The notes below the pieces were generated by a model. That model was not told the DNA's origin. It made no database searches and saw only the letters and a list, made by a program, of their open reading frames with translations. From Gammaproteobacteria bacterium (lineage in GTDB: Bacteria; Pseudomonadota; Gammaproteobacteria; Steroidobacterales; Steroidobacteraceae): 6,790 nt of DNA. A program made the position numbers and the translations under genes. Each line of letters begins with the position of its first letter. The stretch's first letter is position 1. Where the stretch lies: contig JASHUC010000345.1 in NCBI GenBank assembly GCA_030040235.1, positions 1-6,790 on the forward strand. The letters are read 5' to 3'. Below, in pieces: positions 1-6,089 of the stretch.

Positions 1-685
1 CCTGCTCGAGCCGGTCGATGACTTCGAGCACCTCGGTCGCCTGGTTCTCAGGTAACTCCGTGGGCATCGTGCAGATGTACTCGTGGGTCGCCGACAGCGG
101 CGCGATGCCGCGCGCCTCGAGCGCTTCCTGAAGTTTTCCAAAGTCGGCGAACGCACCGCGGATCACCAGCTGCGGCTCGCCCTTCTCGCCGGTGCTCTCG
201 CCCATCTCCTCGAGGCCATGGTCGATGAGGTACAGCTCGAGGTCGTCCTGATCGATGCCGGCGGGGTCCAGACGGAACACGCCCATCTTCTTGAAGAGGA
301 ATGCGACGCTGCCGGTCGTTGCGAGGTTGCCGCCGTTCTTGGTGATGAGGTTGCGCACGGCCGCGACCGTGCGCGTGGGATTGTCCGTCGCCGTCTCGAC
401 GAGGAGGGCCACCCCGTGCGGGGCGTAGCCCTCGTACATCACTTCCTGATAGTTCGCCGCATCACGCCCCGAGGCGCGCTTGATGGCCGCCTCGATCCTG
501 TCCTTCGGCATGTTCACCGCGCGAGCGTTCTGGATGAGGCGGCGCAGCGTGGGGTTGCCGTTAGGATCGGCGCCGCCCGATTTGACGGCCATGGTGATGT
601 CCTTCGCGATGCGGGCGAACTGCTTCGCCATGCGGTTCCACCGCGCGAACATCGTGGCTTTTCGAACTTCGAAGATGCGTCCCAT
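1..685 (-). CDS. yebC: YebC/TACO1-family translation or regulatory factor, 3' end cut by window
   Basis: Partial: 228 residues are visible and the frame is still open at position 1; comparison with full-length relatives suggests only about 10-20 C-terminal residues are missing. Visible landmarks are the N-terminal basic segment MGRIFEVRK, the helical stretch [12 protein letters not shown] (residues 19-30), [13 protein letters not shown] (37-49), [14 protein letters not shown] (58-71), the family hallmark YEGYAPHG (84-91), then [12 protein letters not shown] (100-111) and the glycine-rich [15 protein letters not shown] (117-131). These are diagnostic of YebC. Family members were described as DNA-binding regulators (PmpR) and later as ribosome-associated factors that help translate difficult proline-rich stretches (mitochondrial TACO1). 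The start begins MGRIF rather than the MAGHSKW of E. coli YebC, so this is a variant subfamily. The ATG at 685-683 is the first in frame; no convincing Shine-Dalgarno precedes it. It lies 44 bases downstream of the desaturase gene on the same strand and may be translated from the same message. Confidence 0.93.
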   Translation of the reverse strand, partial: MGRIFEVRKATMFARWNRMAKQFARIAKDITMAVKSGGADPNGNPTLRRLIQNARAVNMPKDRIEAAIKRASGRDAANYQEVMYEGYAPHGVALLVETATDNPTRTVAAVRNLITKNGGNLATTGSVAFLFKKMGVFRLDPAGIDQDDLELYLIDHGLEEMGESTGEKGEPQLVIRGAFADFGKLQEALEARGIAPLSATHEYICTMPTELPENQATEVLEVIDRLEQ

Positions 686-714
686 GCGCGAATGGTTGCA
701 CGGCGCGTGGGGCG

Positions 715-736
715 CGCGCTAGGCACGCGCTAGGCG
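715..736. repeat. 11-bp tandem duplication at the end of the desaturase gene
   Basis: The 10-base string CGCGCTAGGC occurs at 715-724 and again at 726-735, giving two adjacent 11-base units that differ only in their last base (A then G). The right copy contains the TAG stop codon of the desaturase (732-730, read on the minus strand). The left copy repeats the TAG triplet in another frame, inside the spacer before yebC. It looks like a small replication-slippage duplication; no function is evident. Confidence 0.7.
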
Positions 737-1887
737 AGCCTCGTCTGGAGCGATCGCAGGCGCCGGCACTGGATCTTCAGGCGCTGCTCGATCTCGCCCA
801 GCCGCTGCTGAAAGCGGGCCTGTTCCCAGTGCTCGAGCATGGCCCGGCGCTTGTCGCCGAGCCACTGCTCCTTGAGGCGTGTCCACTCGCTCACGACCGT
901 CGCAAAGGCCTCGTACTCCTGGGCGATCCGGTTGCGAAGCTGCTCGATGTGGGACGGTACGCGGCTCGCGTCGCGGAATGCCGCGAGCTTTGCCTGGGCG
1001 CGCCGAAACTGGGTGGCGAGGCGCGCGCGCTGGATCTGAAAGGCCGGAGTGCGCTTGAGCCGGCGCGTGAGCCCGACCCACTGCAGCGCCGAGATGAGCC
1101 ACTTGGTCGGGTCCCACTGCCACCAGCGCACCCCGTTGCGATAGTCGTGCGCGAACGCGTGATGAAAGTTGTGGTACCCCTCGCCCTGGGTGAGGACGGC
1201 GAGGAGGGGGTTGTCGCGCGCGGTATTCTCGTCGCTGTAGGGGCGGCTTCCCCACAGGTGCGCGAGCGAGTTGATGAAGAACGTGAAGTGATGGCTCAGC
1301 ACCAGGCGCAGTACCCCCGCCAGGAGGAACGTTCCCCACACATCGCCGACGAGCCAGCCGAGGGCGAGCGGGAAGCCGAGATTCGTCAGCGCGGCGAGCA
1401 GCGCGTAATGACGGTGCTGAAAGGCGAGCAGCGGATCGCGCTTCAGGTCGGAGACATTGGTGAAATCCAACCTCCCGCTCGGATAGTCCCTGAGCATCCA
1501 GCCGATGTGCGCGAACCAGAATCCGTGGCCGACCGAGTAAGGATCGCGGTCCTCATCGTCCACGTAGAGGTGGTGGCGGCGGTGGCCGCTGCACCAGACG
1601 AGCGCACTGTTCTGCAGCGCCATGGTGCCGAAGGTGAGATAGAAGATCTTGAGAAGCGGGTGCGCCTCGTAGGTGCGGTGGGCCCAGAGCCGGTGGTAGC
1701 CGCCGGTGATGGAGATCTCATTCGCGACCAGGAAGAACGCGAAGAATGCCCAGCTCGCGGCCGAAAAGCCGTGCGTGAGCCCCTGCCAGGGCACGAGCAC
1801 GAGCGCAACAGCGAGAGTGAGCGAGAAGATCAGGGCATTGACGATCGTGACGGGCGGCTTGCGCCGCGGGTTCCGGGGCTCGGACAT
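730..1887 (-). CDS. Acyl-CoA / fatty acid Δ9-desaturase with extended C-terminus
   Basis: A 385-residue integral-membrane di-iron desaturase that introduces a cis double bond into saturated acyl chains, adjusting membrane fluidity. All three histidine boxes are present: HRLWAH (65-70), HRRHH (102-106) and HNFHH (239-243) inside GEGYHNFHHAFAHDYRNG. The conserved NSLAHLWGSRPY (206-217) supplies a further ligand histidine, H210. Hydrophobic segments lie around residues 14-33, 44-62, 160-182 and 184-206. This pattern matches the stearoyl-CoA desaturase class (Pseudomonas DesB/DesC, yeast Ole1 core) rather than soluble acyl-ACP desaturases. After the catalytic core ends near residue 280, about 100 residues rich in Arg, Gln, Glu and Leu follow, probably a cytoplasmic coiled coil. 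The ATG at 1887-1885 is the only sensible start, but no Shine-Dalgarno is visible. It lies 94 bases downstream of the GST gene on the same strand. Partner electron donors such as an oxidoreductase are not in the window. Confidence 0.93.
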   Translation of the reverse strand: MSEPRNPRRKPPVTIVNALIFSLTLAVALVLVPWQGLTHGFSAASWAFFAFFLVANEISITGGYHRLWAHRTYEAHPLLKIFYLTFGTMALQNSALVWCSGHRRHHLYVDDEDRDPYSVGHGFWFAHIGWMLRDYPSGRLDFTNVSDLKRDPLLAFQHRHYALLAALTNLGFPLALGWLVGDVWGTFLLAGVLRLVLSHHFTFFINSLAHLWGSRPYSDENTARDNPLLAVLTQGEGYHNFHHAFAHDYRNGVRWWQWDPTKWLISALQWVGLTRRLKRTPAFQIQRARLATQFRRAQAKLAAFRDASRVPSHIEQLRNRIAQEYEAFATVVSEWTRLKEQWLGDKRRAMLEHWEQARFQQRLGEIEQRLKIQCRRLRSLQTRLA

Positions 1888-1981
1888 TGGGTGCTCTACC
1901 GGGAGGAGTCGCTAAAAGATAGCACGCAACATGGGGTGCCGGAGTGACGCAACTCAAGACCCGCGATCGCGAGCGGTGGAC

Positions 1982-2707
1982 TCACGCGGCGTCGAGTTCC
2001 GGGTAATGCCGGAAGATTCCCTGCTGGTTGAACGGCAGCCAGCGTGAAGAGCCGAGGTAGGCGGCGATCCGCGGCCGCGCGCGAACGCCATCGTGAAGTG
2101 CAAGGAGCATCGGAATCCGCGCCGCGAGACTCTGCATGGCCTTGGGAAAGGCATAGCGCAGGCCGGCGATCGTCTGAAACATCGAAAGATCGGCGTACGT
2201 CAGAGCCCCCCCGCTCAGGTACCGCTCGCCCTCAGGGTTGCGCTCGAGCACCGTCTCGAAGTACCGGAGGTACTTCGGCAGCCGGCTGGCGAGGAAATCG
2301 CCCGTGCGGCGCTGCGCCTCGGATTTCTGATCCTCGTAGTAAAGCCCCGGTGCAATCGGGTGGTGCGTGTCGTGGACCTCGACGAGCAGATCCGCGAGCG
2401 TGAGCTGCAGCTGCTGTGTCCACAGCTGCCCGGCCTCGTCGTTCGGCGCAAGGCCGTGCCGGGCCCCGAGGTAGCGCAGGATGTTGGCCGTCTGGGCGAT
2501 GAGGAGCGGGCCTGCCCGCAGAAACGGCGGCGCGAACGGGGGGTGCTTCGTTCCCGGATCCTCCAGCAGCCTCACCATGGCCTGCATGCCGGCTTGCTTG
2601 GAGTGGCGCGCCACGTCGACGTATTCGGCGCCGCACTCCTCGAGTGCCAGGCGGATGAATTCTCCGCGGCCCGGAATCGAGGGCCAGTAGTACAGCTCGT
2701 AAGCCAC
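1982..2707 (-). CDS. Glutathione S-transferase
   Basis: A 241-residue soluble two-domain GST. The thioredoxin-like N-terminal domain starts YELYYWPSIPGRGEFIRLAL (residues 3-22), with Y6/Y7 as candidates for the catalytic tyrosine. PPFLRAGPLLI (60-70) carries the likely cis-proline region, and IAQTANILRYLG (70-81) is the glutathione-binding turn and helix, matching the usual QS-x-AIL-RYL motif. The all-helical C-terminal domain contains LTYADLSMFQ (169-178), with the T-x-x-D N-capping box that is nearly universal in GSTs. The frame stays open far upstream across the antisense of the EthD gene, but homology begins at this GTG (2707-2705), where relatives begin M-x-YELYYWP; the upstream part is a GC-rich artefact. 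No clear Shine-Dalgarno precedes the GTG, which makes the exact start less certain. The gene heads the minus-strand block and is divergent from the EthD gene. The substrate cannot be told from the sequence. Confidence 0.92.
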   Translation of the reverse strand: MAYELYYWPSIPGRGEFIRLALEECGAEYVDVARHSKQAGMQAMVRLLEDPGTKHPPFAPPFLRAGPLLIAQTANILRYLGARHGLAPNDEAGQLWTQQLQLTLADLLVEVHDTHHPIAPGLYYEDQKSEAQRRTGDFLASRLPKYLRYFETVLERNPEGERYLSGGALTYADLSMFQTIAGLRYAFPKAMQSLAARIPMLLALHDGVRARPRIAAYLGSSRWLPFNQQGIFRHYPELDAA

Positions 2708-2836
2708 GCGTGCGTCCGGCGATCGAGGGATCCGCTGCAGTACGATCTTACCTCGAACGTGACCGCGCTCGAAGCGTTCTCGCGCCCCGGGTATAGTCAC
2801 GCTCGCCACACTTCCCAGAGCTCCGGAGAAATCACG
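2708..2836. promoter_or_regulatory. Divergent intergenic control region between GST and EthD genes
   Basis: These 129 bases separate the two divergent transcription units and must hold both promoters. For the minus strand, TAAGAT (read at 2750-2745) is a possible -10 about 38 bases before the GST start, but no good -35 accompanies it. CGTGAC at 2758-2763 and its complement GTCACG at 2796-2801 form a widely spaced inverted repeat, and CTCGAA occurs directly repeated at 2752-2757 and 2768-2773. Either could be operator sequence, but both are short enough to be chance. Confidence 0.45.
2769..2797 (+). promoter_or_regulatory. Probable sigma-70 promoter of the EthD/propeller unit
   Basis: TATAGT at 2792-2797 matches the -10 consensus at five of six positions. 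Seventeen bases upstream lies TCGAAG (2769-2774), a weak -35 with three of six matches. The -10 is about 39 bases before the EthD ATG, leaving a leader of roughly 32-35 bases that includes the Shine-Dalgarno GGAG at 2825-2828. The -10 is convincing; the -35 is poor, so an activator may be needed. Confidence 0.5.
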
Positions 2837-3151
2837 ATGATCACCGTGACCGTGCTGTATCCCAACAAGGAAGGCGCCAGGTTCGATATGAGCTACTACC
2901 TCGGGAAGCACATTCCCATGGTCAAGAAGCTGCTCGGACCCGCCCTCAAGGGCGTGGTCGTCGAGGAGGGAATCGGTGGCGGCGCTCCGGGCTCGAAGGC
3001 GACCTACGCGGTGGTCTGTCACCTGCGCTTCGAATCGGTCGATGCGTTCCAGGGGGCCTTCGCTGCGCACGCCGAGAAGGTTCAGGCCGATGTGCGCAAC
3101 TACTCGGGCGTGGAGCCCATCGTGCAGCTGAGCGAGGTGAAGCTCTCCTGA
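2837..3151 (+). CDS. EthD-family small protein (ferredoxin-like dimeric barrel)
   Basis: A 104-residue cytoplasmic protein. It has the EthD signature throughout: MITVTVLYPNKEG (1-13), RFDMSYYLGKHIPMVKKLLG (15-34) with the conserved F17-D18, Y20-Y21 and H25-x-PMV, then the glycine-rich GIGGGAPGSKATYAV (45-59), FESVDAFQGAF (65-75) and NYSGVEPIVQLSEVK (88-102). EthD was named from an ethyl tert-butyl ether degradation cluster, where it is required but its biochemical role is unclear; relatives form dimeric alpha+beta barrels and most genomic copies are uncharacterised. The length is normal for the family. The ATG has a good Shine-Dalgarno, GGAG at 2825-2828, 8 bases upstream. The frame is open far upstream, but that part is antisense to the GST gene and not real. 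The stop codon TGA (3149-3151) overlaps the probable CTG start of the propeller gene. Confidence 0.92.
   Translation: MITVTVLYPNKEGARFDMSYYLGKHIPMVKKLLGPALKGVVVEEGIGGGAPGSKATYAVVCHLRFESVDAFQGAFAAHAEKVQADVRNYSGVEPIVQLSEVKLS
3135..3140 (+). promoter_or_regulatory. Shine-Dalgarno that favours a CTG start for the propeller gene
   Basis: AGGTGA (extended GAGGTGA from 3134) complements the usual 3' end of 16S rRNA and ends 7 bases before CTG at 3148. It lies inside the last codons of the EthD gene, where it also encodes the conserved Glu-Val-Lys, so protein conservation alone could explain it. The next in-frame start, GTG at 3202, has no comparable site; the bases before it are a GGC/CTC-rich run. 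Confidence 0.5.
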
Positions 3152-4224
3152 GCACGCGCTCGCGGCGCGCGCTCGGCGGCGCACTCGGCGCACTCGGCGG
3201 GGTGCTCGCCGGACTCGCCGCCTTCCCGATCGCCGCCTCGGCCGGGCGTGCCTACGTCTCCAACGAGGGCGACCGGACGGTTTCCGTGCTCGACACGGCG
3301 CGTGGGGCCGTCACGGCGACGATCCGCGTCGGCCAGCACCCGCGTGGACTTGCGCTGAGCCGCGACGGCTCGCGGCTGTATGTCGCCGTGAGCGGGGCCT
3401 CGAGATGCCCACCCGGTGTCGCGCGGGCGAAGTGCGCGCGCCTGCCGCGCGACTTTTCCGCCGACGGTGTGGCGGTCGTGGACACCCGTACGCTGAAAGT
3501 GCTCCGGCTCCTGCCCGCCGGCTCCGATCCGATCGAGCTCGCCCTCGCACGCGGCGAGCGGCAGCTGTTCGTATCGGACCAGCAATCCGCCGCACTCGCG
3601 GTCGTGGATCTGCGCGCGGGCACGATCGTTACGCACATCCGGGTCGCCTCCGGCCCGCGCGCCGTCGCGATCTCCCCGAACGGGCAGTGGGTCGCGGTGG
3701 CGAGCGAGGTGAGCCCCGCGCTGACGCTCATCGACAGCCACCTGCTCGAGTCGGTGCGCACGACAGCGCTCGGCGAGCGCCCCGTGGACTTCGCCTTCGC
3801 CGCGGATGGACGCGAGGCGTACGTCGCCGACGAGCTCGCCGCGGCGGTGTATCGCATCGGGATGCCCGCGGGCCTCGCGGGCGAGGGCAGCCCGGTTCCT
3901 GCGGCGCGTGCGCAGGAGCTGCTGCCCTTGCCGAAGGCCGATCGCCCTTCATCCATCGTGCTCGATGCCTTGCGGGGCCGGCTGTATGTCGGCGCGGGCG
4001 GCCGGGGTACGGTCGCGGTGATCGCACTCGCAGGACCCAAGCTCGTGCGTGAGGTTCACGTCGGGACACGGCCGCGGGGGATCGCGCTCACGCCGAACGC
4101 CCGGCTGCTCTTCATTGCCGATGCGGGATCCAACGCCGTCGCGGTGCTCGATACGACCACCTTGAAAGTGCTCGCGAAAATCCCGGTTGGACGCTCGCCC
4201 TGGGAAATCGCGATCGGACCGTAA
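3148..4224 (+). CDS. Secreted YVTN-repeat seven-bladed beta-propeller protein
   Basis: 358 residues from the preferred CTG start, or 340 from GTG at 3202. From CTG, the N-terminus has a basic n-region (TRSRR, 3-7), a hydrophobic Gly/Ala/Leu core (8-29) and an ASA|G signal-peptidase site after residue 32; from GTG the basic region is lost and the signal is much weaker. The mature protein is made of about seven 40-residue YVTN-type repeats, e.g. AYVSNEGDRTVSVLD, VAVVDTRTLKVLRLLPAGSDP, VAVLDTTTLKVLAKIPVGRSPW. The repeat wording and the VGR-x-PW ending resemble, from memory, the propeller family associated with PQQ-dependent catabolism (TIGR03866). Such proteins are periplasmic scaffolds or binding proteins with no demonstrated catalysis. 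An insertion after the second YVTN strand holds the only two cysteines (C87, C96), a likely disulfide. The gene probably forms an operon with the EthD gene. Partner and ligand are unknown. Confidence 0.85.
   Translation: MSTRSRRALGGALGALGGVLAGLAAFPIAASAGRAYVSNEGDRTVSVLDTARGAVTATIRVGQHPRGLALSRDGSRLYVAVSGASRCPPGVARAKCARLPRDFSADGVAVVDTRTLKVLRLLPAGSDPIELALARGERQLFVSDQQSAALAVVDLRAGTIVTHIRVASGPRAVAISPNGQWVAVASEVSPALTLIDSHLLESVRTTALGERPVDFAFAADGREAYVADELAAAVYRIGMPAGLAGEGSPVPAARAQELLPLPKADRPSSIVLDALRGRLYVGAGGRGTVAVIALAGPKLVREVHVGTRPRGIALTPNARLLFIADAGSNAVAVLDTTTLKVLAKIPVGRSPWEIAIGP
3178..3195 (+). repeat. 9-bp tandem repeat in the propeller signal peptide
   Basis: GGCGCACTC occurs twice in tandem (3178-3186 and 3187-3195), in frame, encoding Gly-Ala-Leu twice within the hydrophobic core of the signal peptide. 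The unit is a multiple of three, so copy-number change would lengthen or shorten the hydrophobic core without shifting the frame. That the repeat keeps a plausible signal peptide in this frame supports translation starting upstream of GTG 3202. Confidence 0.65.
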
Positions 4225-4252
4225 GGCGGCGCAACGACAGTCCGCGAGCGGC

Positions 4253-4270
4253 CTGTCATCCGCTTGTCAC
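4253..4270 (+). promoter_or_regulatory. Pho box (PhoB binding site) upstream of pit
   Basis: CTGTCAT (4253-4259), four bases (CCGC), then TTGTCAC (4264-4270). This is the PhoB site layout of two 7-base direct repeats with 11-base spacing; 13 of the 14 repeat positions agree with the E. coli consensus CTGTCAT-N4-CTGTCAY, the exception being T for C at the start of the second repeat, a change also present in the E. coli phoA box. It lies in the 124-base gap between the propeller stop and the pit start. The non-consensus spacer is GC-rich rather than A/T-rich, as expected in this genome. Its position immediately before a phosphate permease gene makes chance unlikely. Confidence 0.8.
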
Positions 4271-4280
4271 AGCCGGGCAT

Positions 4281-4286
4281 TAGGGT
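4281..4286 (+). promoter_or_regulatory. -10 element of the Pho-box promoter of pit
   Basis: TAGGGT keeps the three most conserved -10 bases (T1, A2, T6). It begins exactly 10 bases after the Pho box ends, the same distance as in the E. coli phoA promoter, where the box replaces the -35. Transcription would begin near 4293, leaving a leader of about 56 bases before the pit ATG. Confidence 0.55.
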
Positions 4287-4348
4287 TGCGCGACGCGAAC
4301 TGCGCGAGGGCCGCAGAGCCAGCGCATCGCCTCACGCGAGGAGTCCCT

Positions 4349-5995
4349 ATGAGCACCGAGGCCGCATCGCTTCCCGAGTCCGGCATCAGTGCACCGGCGG
4401 CCACCGCGCCTCAAGCGGCGCGGCCCCAGCTCGATCGCAAGACCGAGCCCGGCACAGCGATTCTGTTTCTGACCCTGCTCGCGATCGGTGTCGGCTACAC
4501 CTGCTACAGCCTCGTGTCCGATGTGGGCGCCTCCGGGATGCGATCGAGCGAGTGGCTGCCGTTCATCCTGCTCGGAGTCGCCCTCCTGATCGCCCTTGGC
4601 TTCGAGTTCGTGAACGGCTTTCACGATACCGCCAACGCCGTCGCGACGGTCATCTACACCCACTCGCTTCCCCCCCACGTCGCGGTGCTGTGGTCCGGAC
4701 TGTTCAATTTTCTCGGGGTGCTGTGGTCGAGCGGCGCGGTTGCCTTCGGCATCATCTCCCTGCTCCCGGTCGAGCTCATTCTGCAGGTCGGCTCGAGTGC
4801 CGGTTTCGCCATGGTGTTTGCGCTGCTCATCGCGGCGATCATCTGGAACCTCGGCACGTGGTGGCTCGGTCTGCCGGCCTCCTCCTCGCACACGATGATC
4901 GGGTCGATCATCGGGGTCGGAGTGGCGAACGCCCTGATGCACGGGCGCGATGGAACGAGCGGCGTCGATTGGTCGCAGGCGACGAAGGTGGGTTACACGC
5001 TGCTCGTCTCGCCGATCGTCGGGTTCTTCGTCGCGGCGCTGCTGCTCATCGTGATACGCACGTTCATCAAGAATAAAGCGCTCTATCAGGAGCCGAAGGG
5101 CAAGAGCCCGCCGCCCTGGTGGGTGCGCAGCCTCCTCGTCGCCACCTGCACCGGGGTCTCCTTCGCCCACGGATCGAACGATGGCCAGAAGGGCATGGGC
5201 CTCATCATGCTCATCCTCGTCGGCACGGTGCCGACCGCCTACGCGCTCAACCGCGCCCTGCCGGCGCACGAGACCGCGCAATTCGCCGCGGTTGCGCAGG
5301 CGACGCACGATTCGCTGCTGCAGGCCGCGGGGAACGATCCGGTGAGCGCATCCGCTGCCCGTGCGGCGCTCGCCGATTACGTGCGCACCCGGCAGGCAAA
5401 ACCCGACACCATCGCCGATCTCGCCTCGCTCGTCGGCGACATCGAGACTCAAGTGAGCGAGCGCGGCGGCTCGCTCGCGAAGATGCCCGCGCTCGCCGTC
5501 GCGAACGTGCGCAACGACATGTATCTCACCTCCGAATCGATCCGCTTCCTCGAGAAGGATCCGAAAGTCGCGCTTGCCCCGCAGACGAAGCGCAACCTCA
5601 CGGCCTTCAAGAAGGAGATCGACGATGCGACCAAGTTCATCCCGCTGTGGGTGAAAGTGGTCGTCGCGATCGCGCTCGGCCTCGGAACCATGGTGGGCTG
5701 GAAGCGCATCGTCGTGACCGTGGGCGAGAAGATCGGCAAGGCTCACCTCACCTACGCCCAGGGCGCCTCGGCCGAGGTGGTGGCCATGCTCACGATCGGG
5801 GCGGCGGACTCCTTCGGACTTCCCGTCTCGACGACGCACGTGCTCTCCTCCGGAGTCGCCGGCACCATGGCGGCGAGCCACTCGGGGCTGCAGCTCACGA
5901 CACTGCGCAACATCGCCATGGCCTGGGTGTTCACGCTGCCGGCGGCGATGCTGCTCTCGGGCGGGTTGTACTGGCTCTTCAGGCACCTCTTCTAA
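4349..5995 (+). CDS. pitA: PitA-type inorganic phosphate permease
   Basis: 548 residues. Inner-membrane carrier of the PiT family, which imports metal-phosphate complexes driven by the proton gradient. Both family signature repeats are intact: FEFVNGFHDTANAVATVIYT (85-104) with LPASSSHTMIG (175-185) in the N-half, and SFAHGSNDGQKGMG (271-284) with LPVSTTHVLSSGVAGTM (491-507) in the C-half. The last 25 residues (MAWVFTLPAAMLLSGGLYWL region) are almost the same as E. coli PitA as I recall it. Membrane segments lie roughly at 38-57, 70-88, 112-137, 151-172, 183-197, 214-238, 262-300, 431-450, 473-500 and 521-545. Residues 302-430 form a charged soluble loop, a position where E. coli PitA also has one. 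A hydrophilic Ala/Pro-rich tail of about 35 residues makes it longer than the 499-residue E. coli protein. The ATG has a strong GAGGAG (4338-4343) 5 bases upstream; 54 in-frame codons further upstream overlap the propeller gene and are rejected. No PhoU-like (DUF47) partner is adjacent. Confidence 0.95.
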   Translation: MSTEAASLPESGISAPAATAPQAARPQLDRKTEPGTAILFLTLLAIGVGYTCYSLVSDVGASGMRSSEWLPFILLGVALLIALGFEFVNGFHDTANAVATVIYTHSLPPHVAVLWSGLFNFLGVLWSSGAVAFGIISLLPVELILQVGSSAGFAMVFALLIAAIIWNLGTWWLGLPASSSHTMIGSIIGVGVANALMHGRDGTSGVDWSQATKVGYTLLVSPIVGFFVAALLLIVIRTFIKNKALYQEPKGKSPPPWWVRSLLVATCTGVSFAHGSNDGQKGMGLIMLILVGTVPTAYALNRALPAHETAQFAAVAQATHDSLLQAAGNDPVSASAARAALADYVRTRQAKPDTIADLASLVGDIETQVSERGGSLAKMPALAVANVRNDMYLTSESIRFLEKDPKVALAPQTKRNLTAFKKEIDDATKFIPLWVKVVVAIALGLGTMVGWKRIVVTVGEKIGKAHLTYAQGASAEVVAMLTIGAADSFGLPVSTTHVLSSGVAGTMAASHSGLQLTTLRNIAMAWVFTLPAAMLLSGGLYWLFRHLF

Positions 5996-6077
5996 GGGCG
6001 AGCCCCGCCATGTGACCCGTAGCTCGTCAAGGAGCCAGGCGGACCTGCGCTGTTCGTGGTCCATGCGTGCGCCTTGA

Positions 6078-6083
6078 TATGCT
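6078..6083 (+). promoter_or_regulatory. -10 element suggesting a leaderless helicase transcript
   Basis: TATGCT, preceded by TTGA, matches four of six -10 positions and ends 6 bases before the GTG start at 6090. That is the usual distance from a -10 box to the transcription start, so the message could begin at or next to the start codon. No good -35 is seen; TTCGTG at 6053-6058 is a weak candidate with a 19-base spacer. Confidence 0.4.
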
Positions 6084-6089
6084 CGCGGG

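Noticed and set aside
1916..1921. TATCTT (minus strand) as a -10 for a separate desaturase promoter
   Set aside because: No acceptable -35 lies 16-19 bases upstream, so there is too little to call a promoter; co-transcription with the GST gene is equally possible.
1961..1976. GCGATCGC palindrome and the surrounding CCGC...GCGG pairing between the GST and desaturase genes
   Set aside because: A single short GC-rich palindrome with no T-tract; such strings arise by chance at this base composition.
2708..3193. N-terminal extension of the GST frame through the intergenic region and the antisense of the EthD gene
   Set aside because: GST homology begins exactly at GTG 2707; the upstream part is Arg-rich and has no recognisable motif.
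4187..4348. 54-codon N-terminal extension of Pit
   Set aside because: It overlaps the propeller's end in another frame and crosses the Pho box and -10; the ATG at 4349 has a strong Shine-Dalgarno.
5996..6005. GGGC-GA-GCCC palindrome right after the pit stop, considered as a terminator
   Set aside because: The stem is only four pairs with a two-base loop, and no T-rich run follows.
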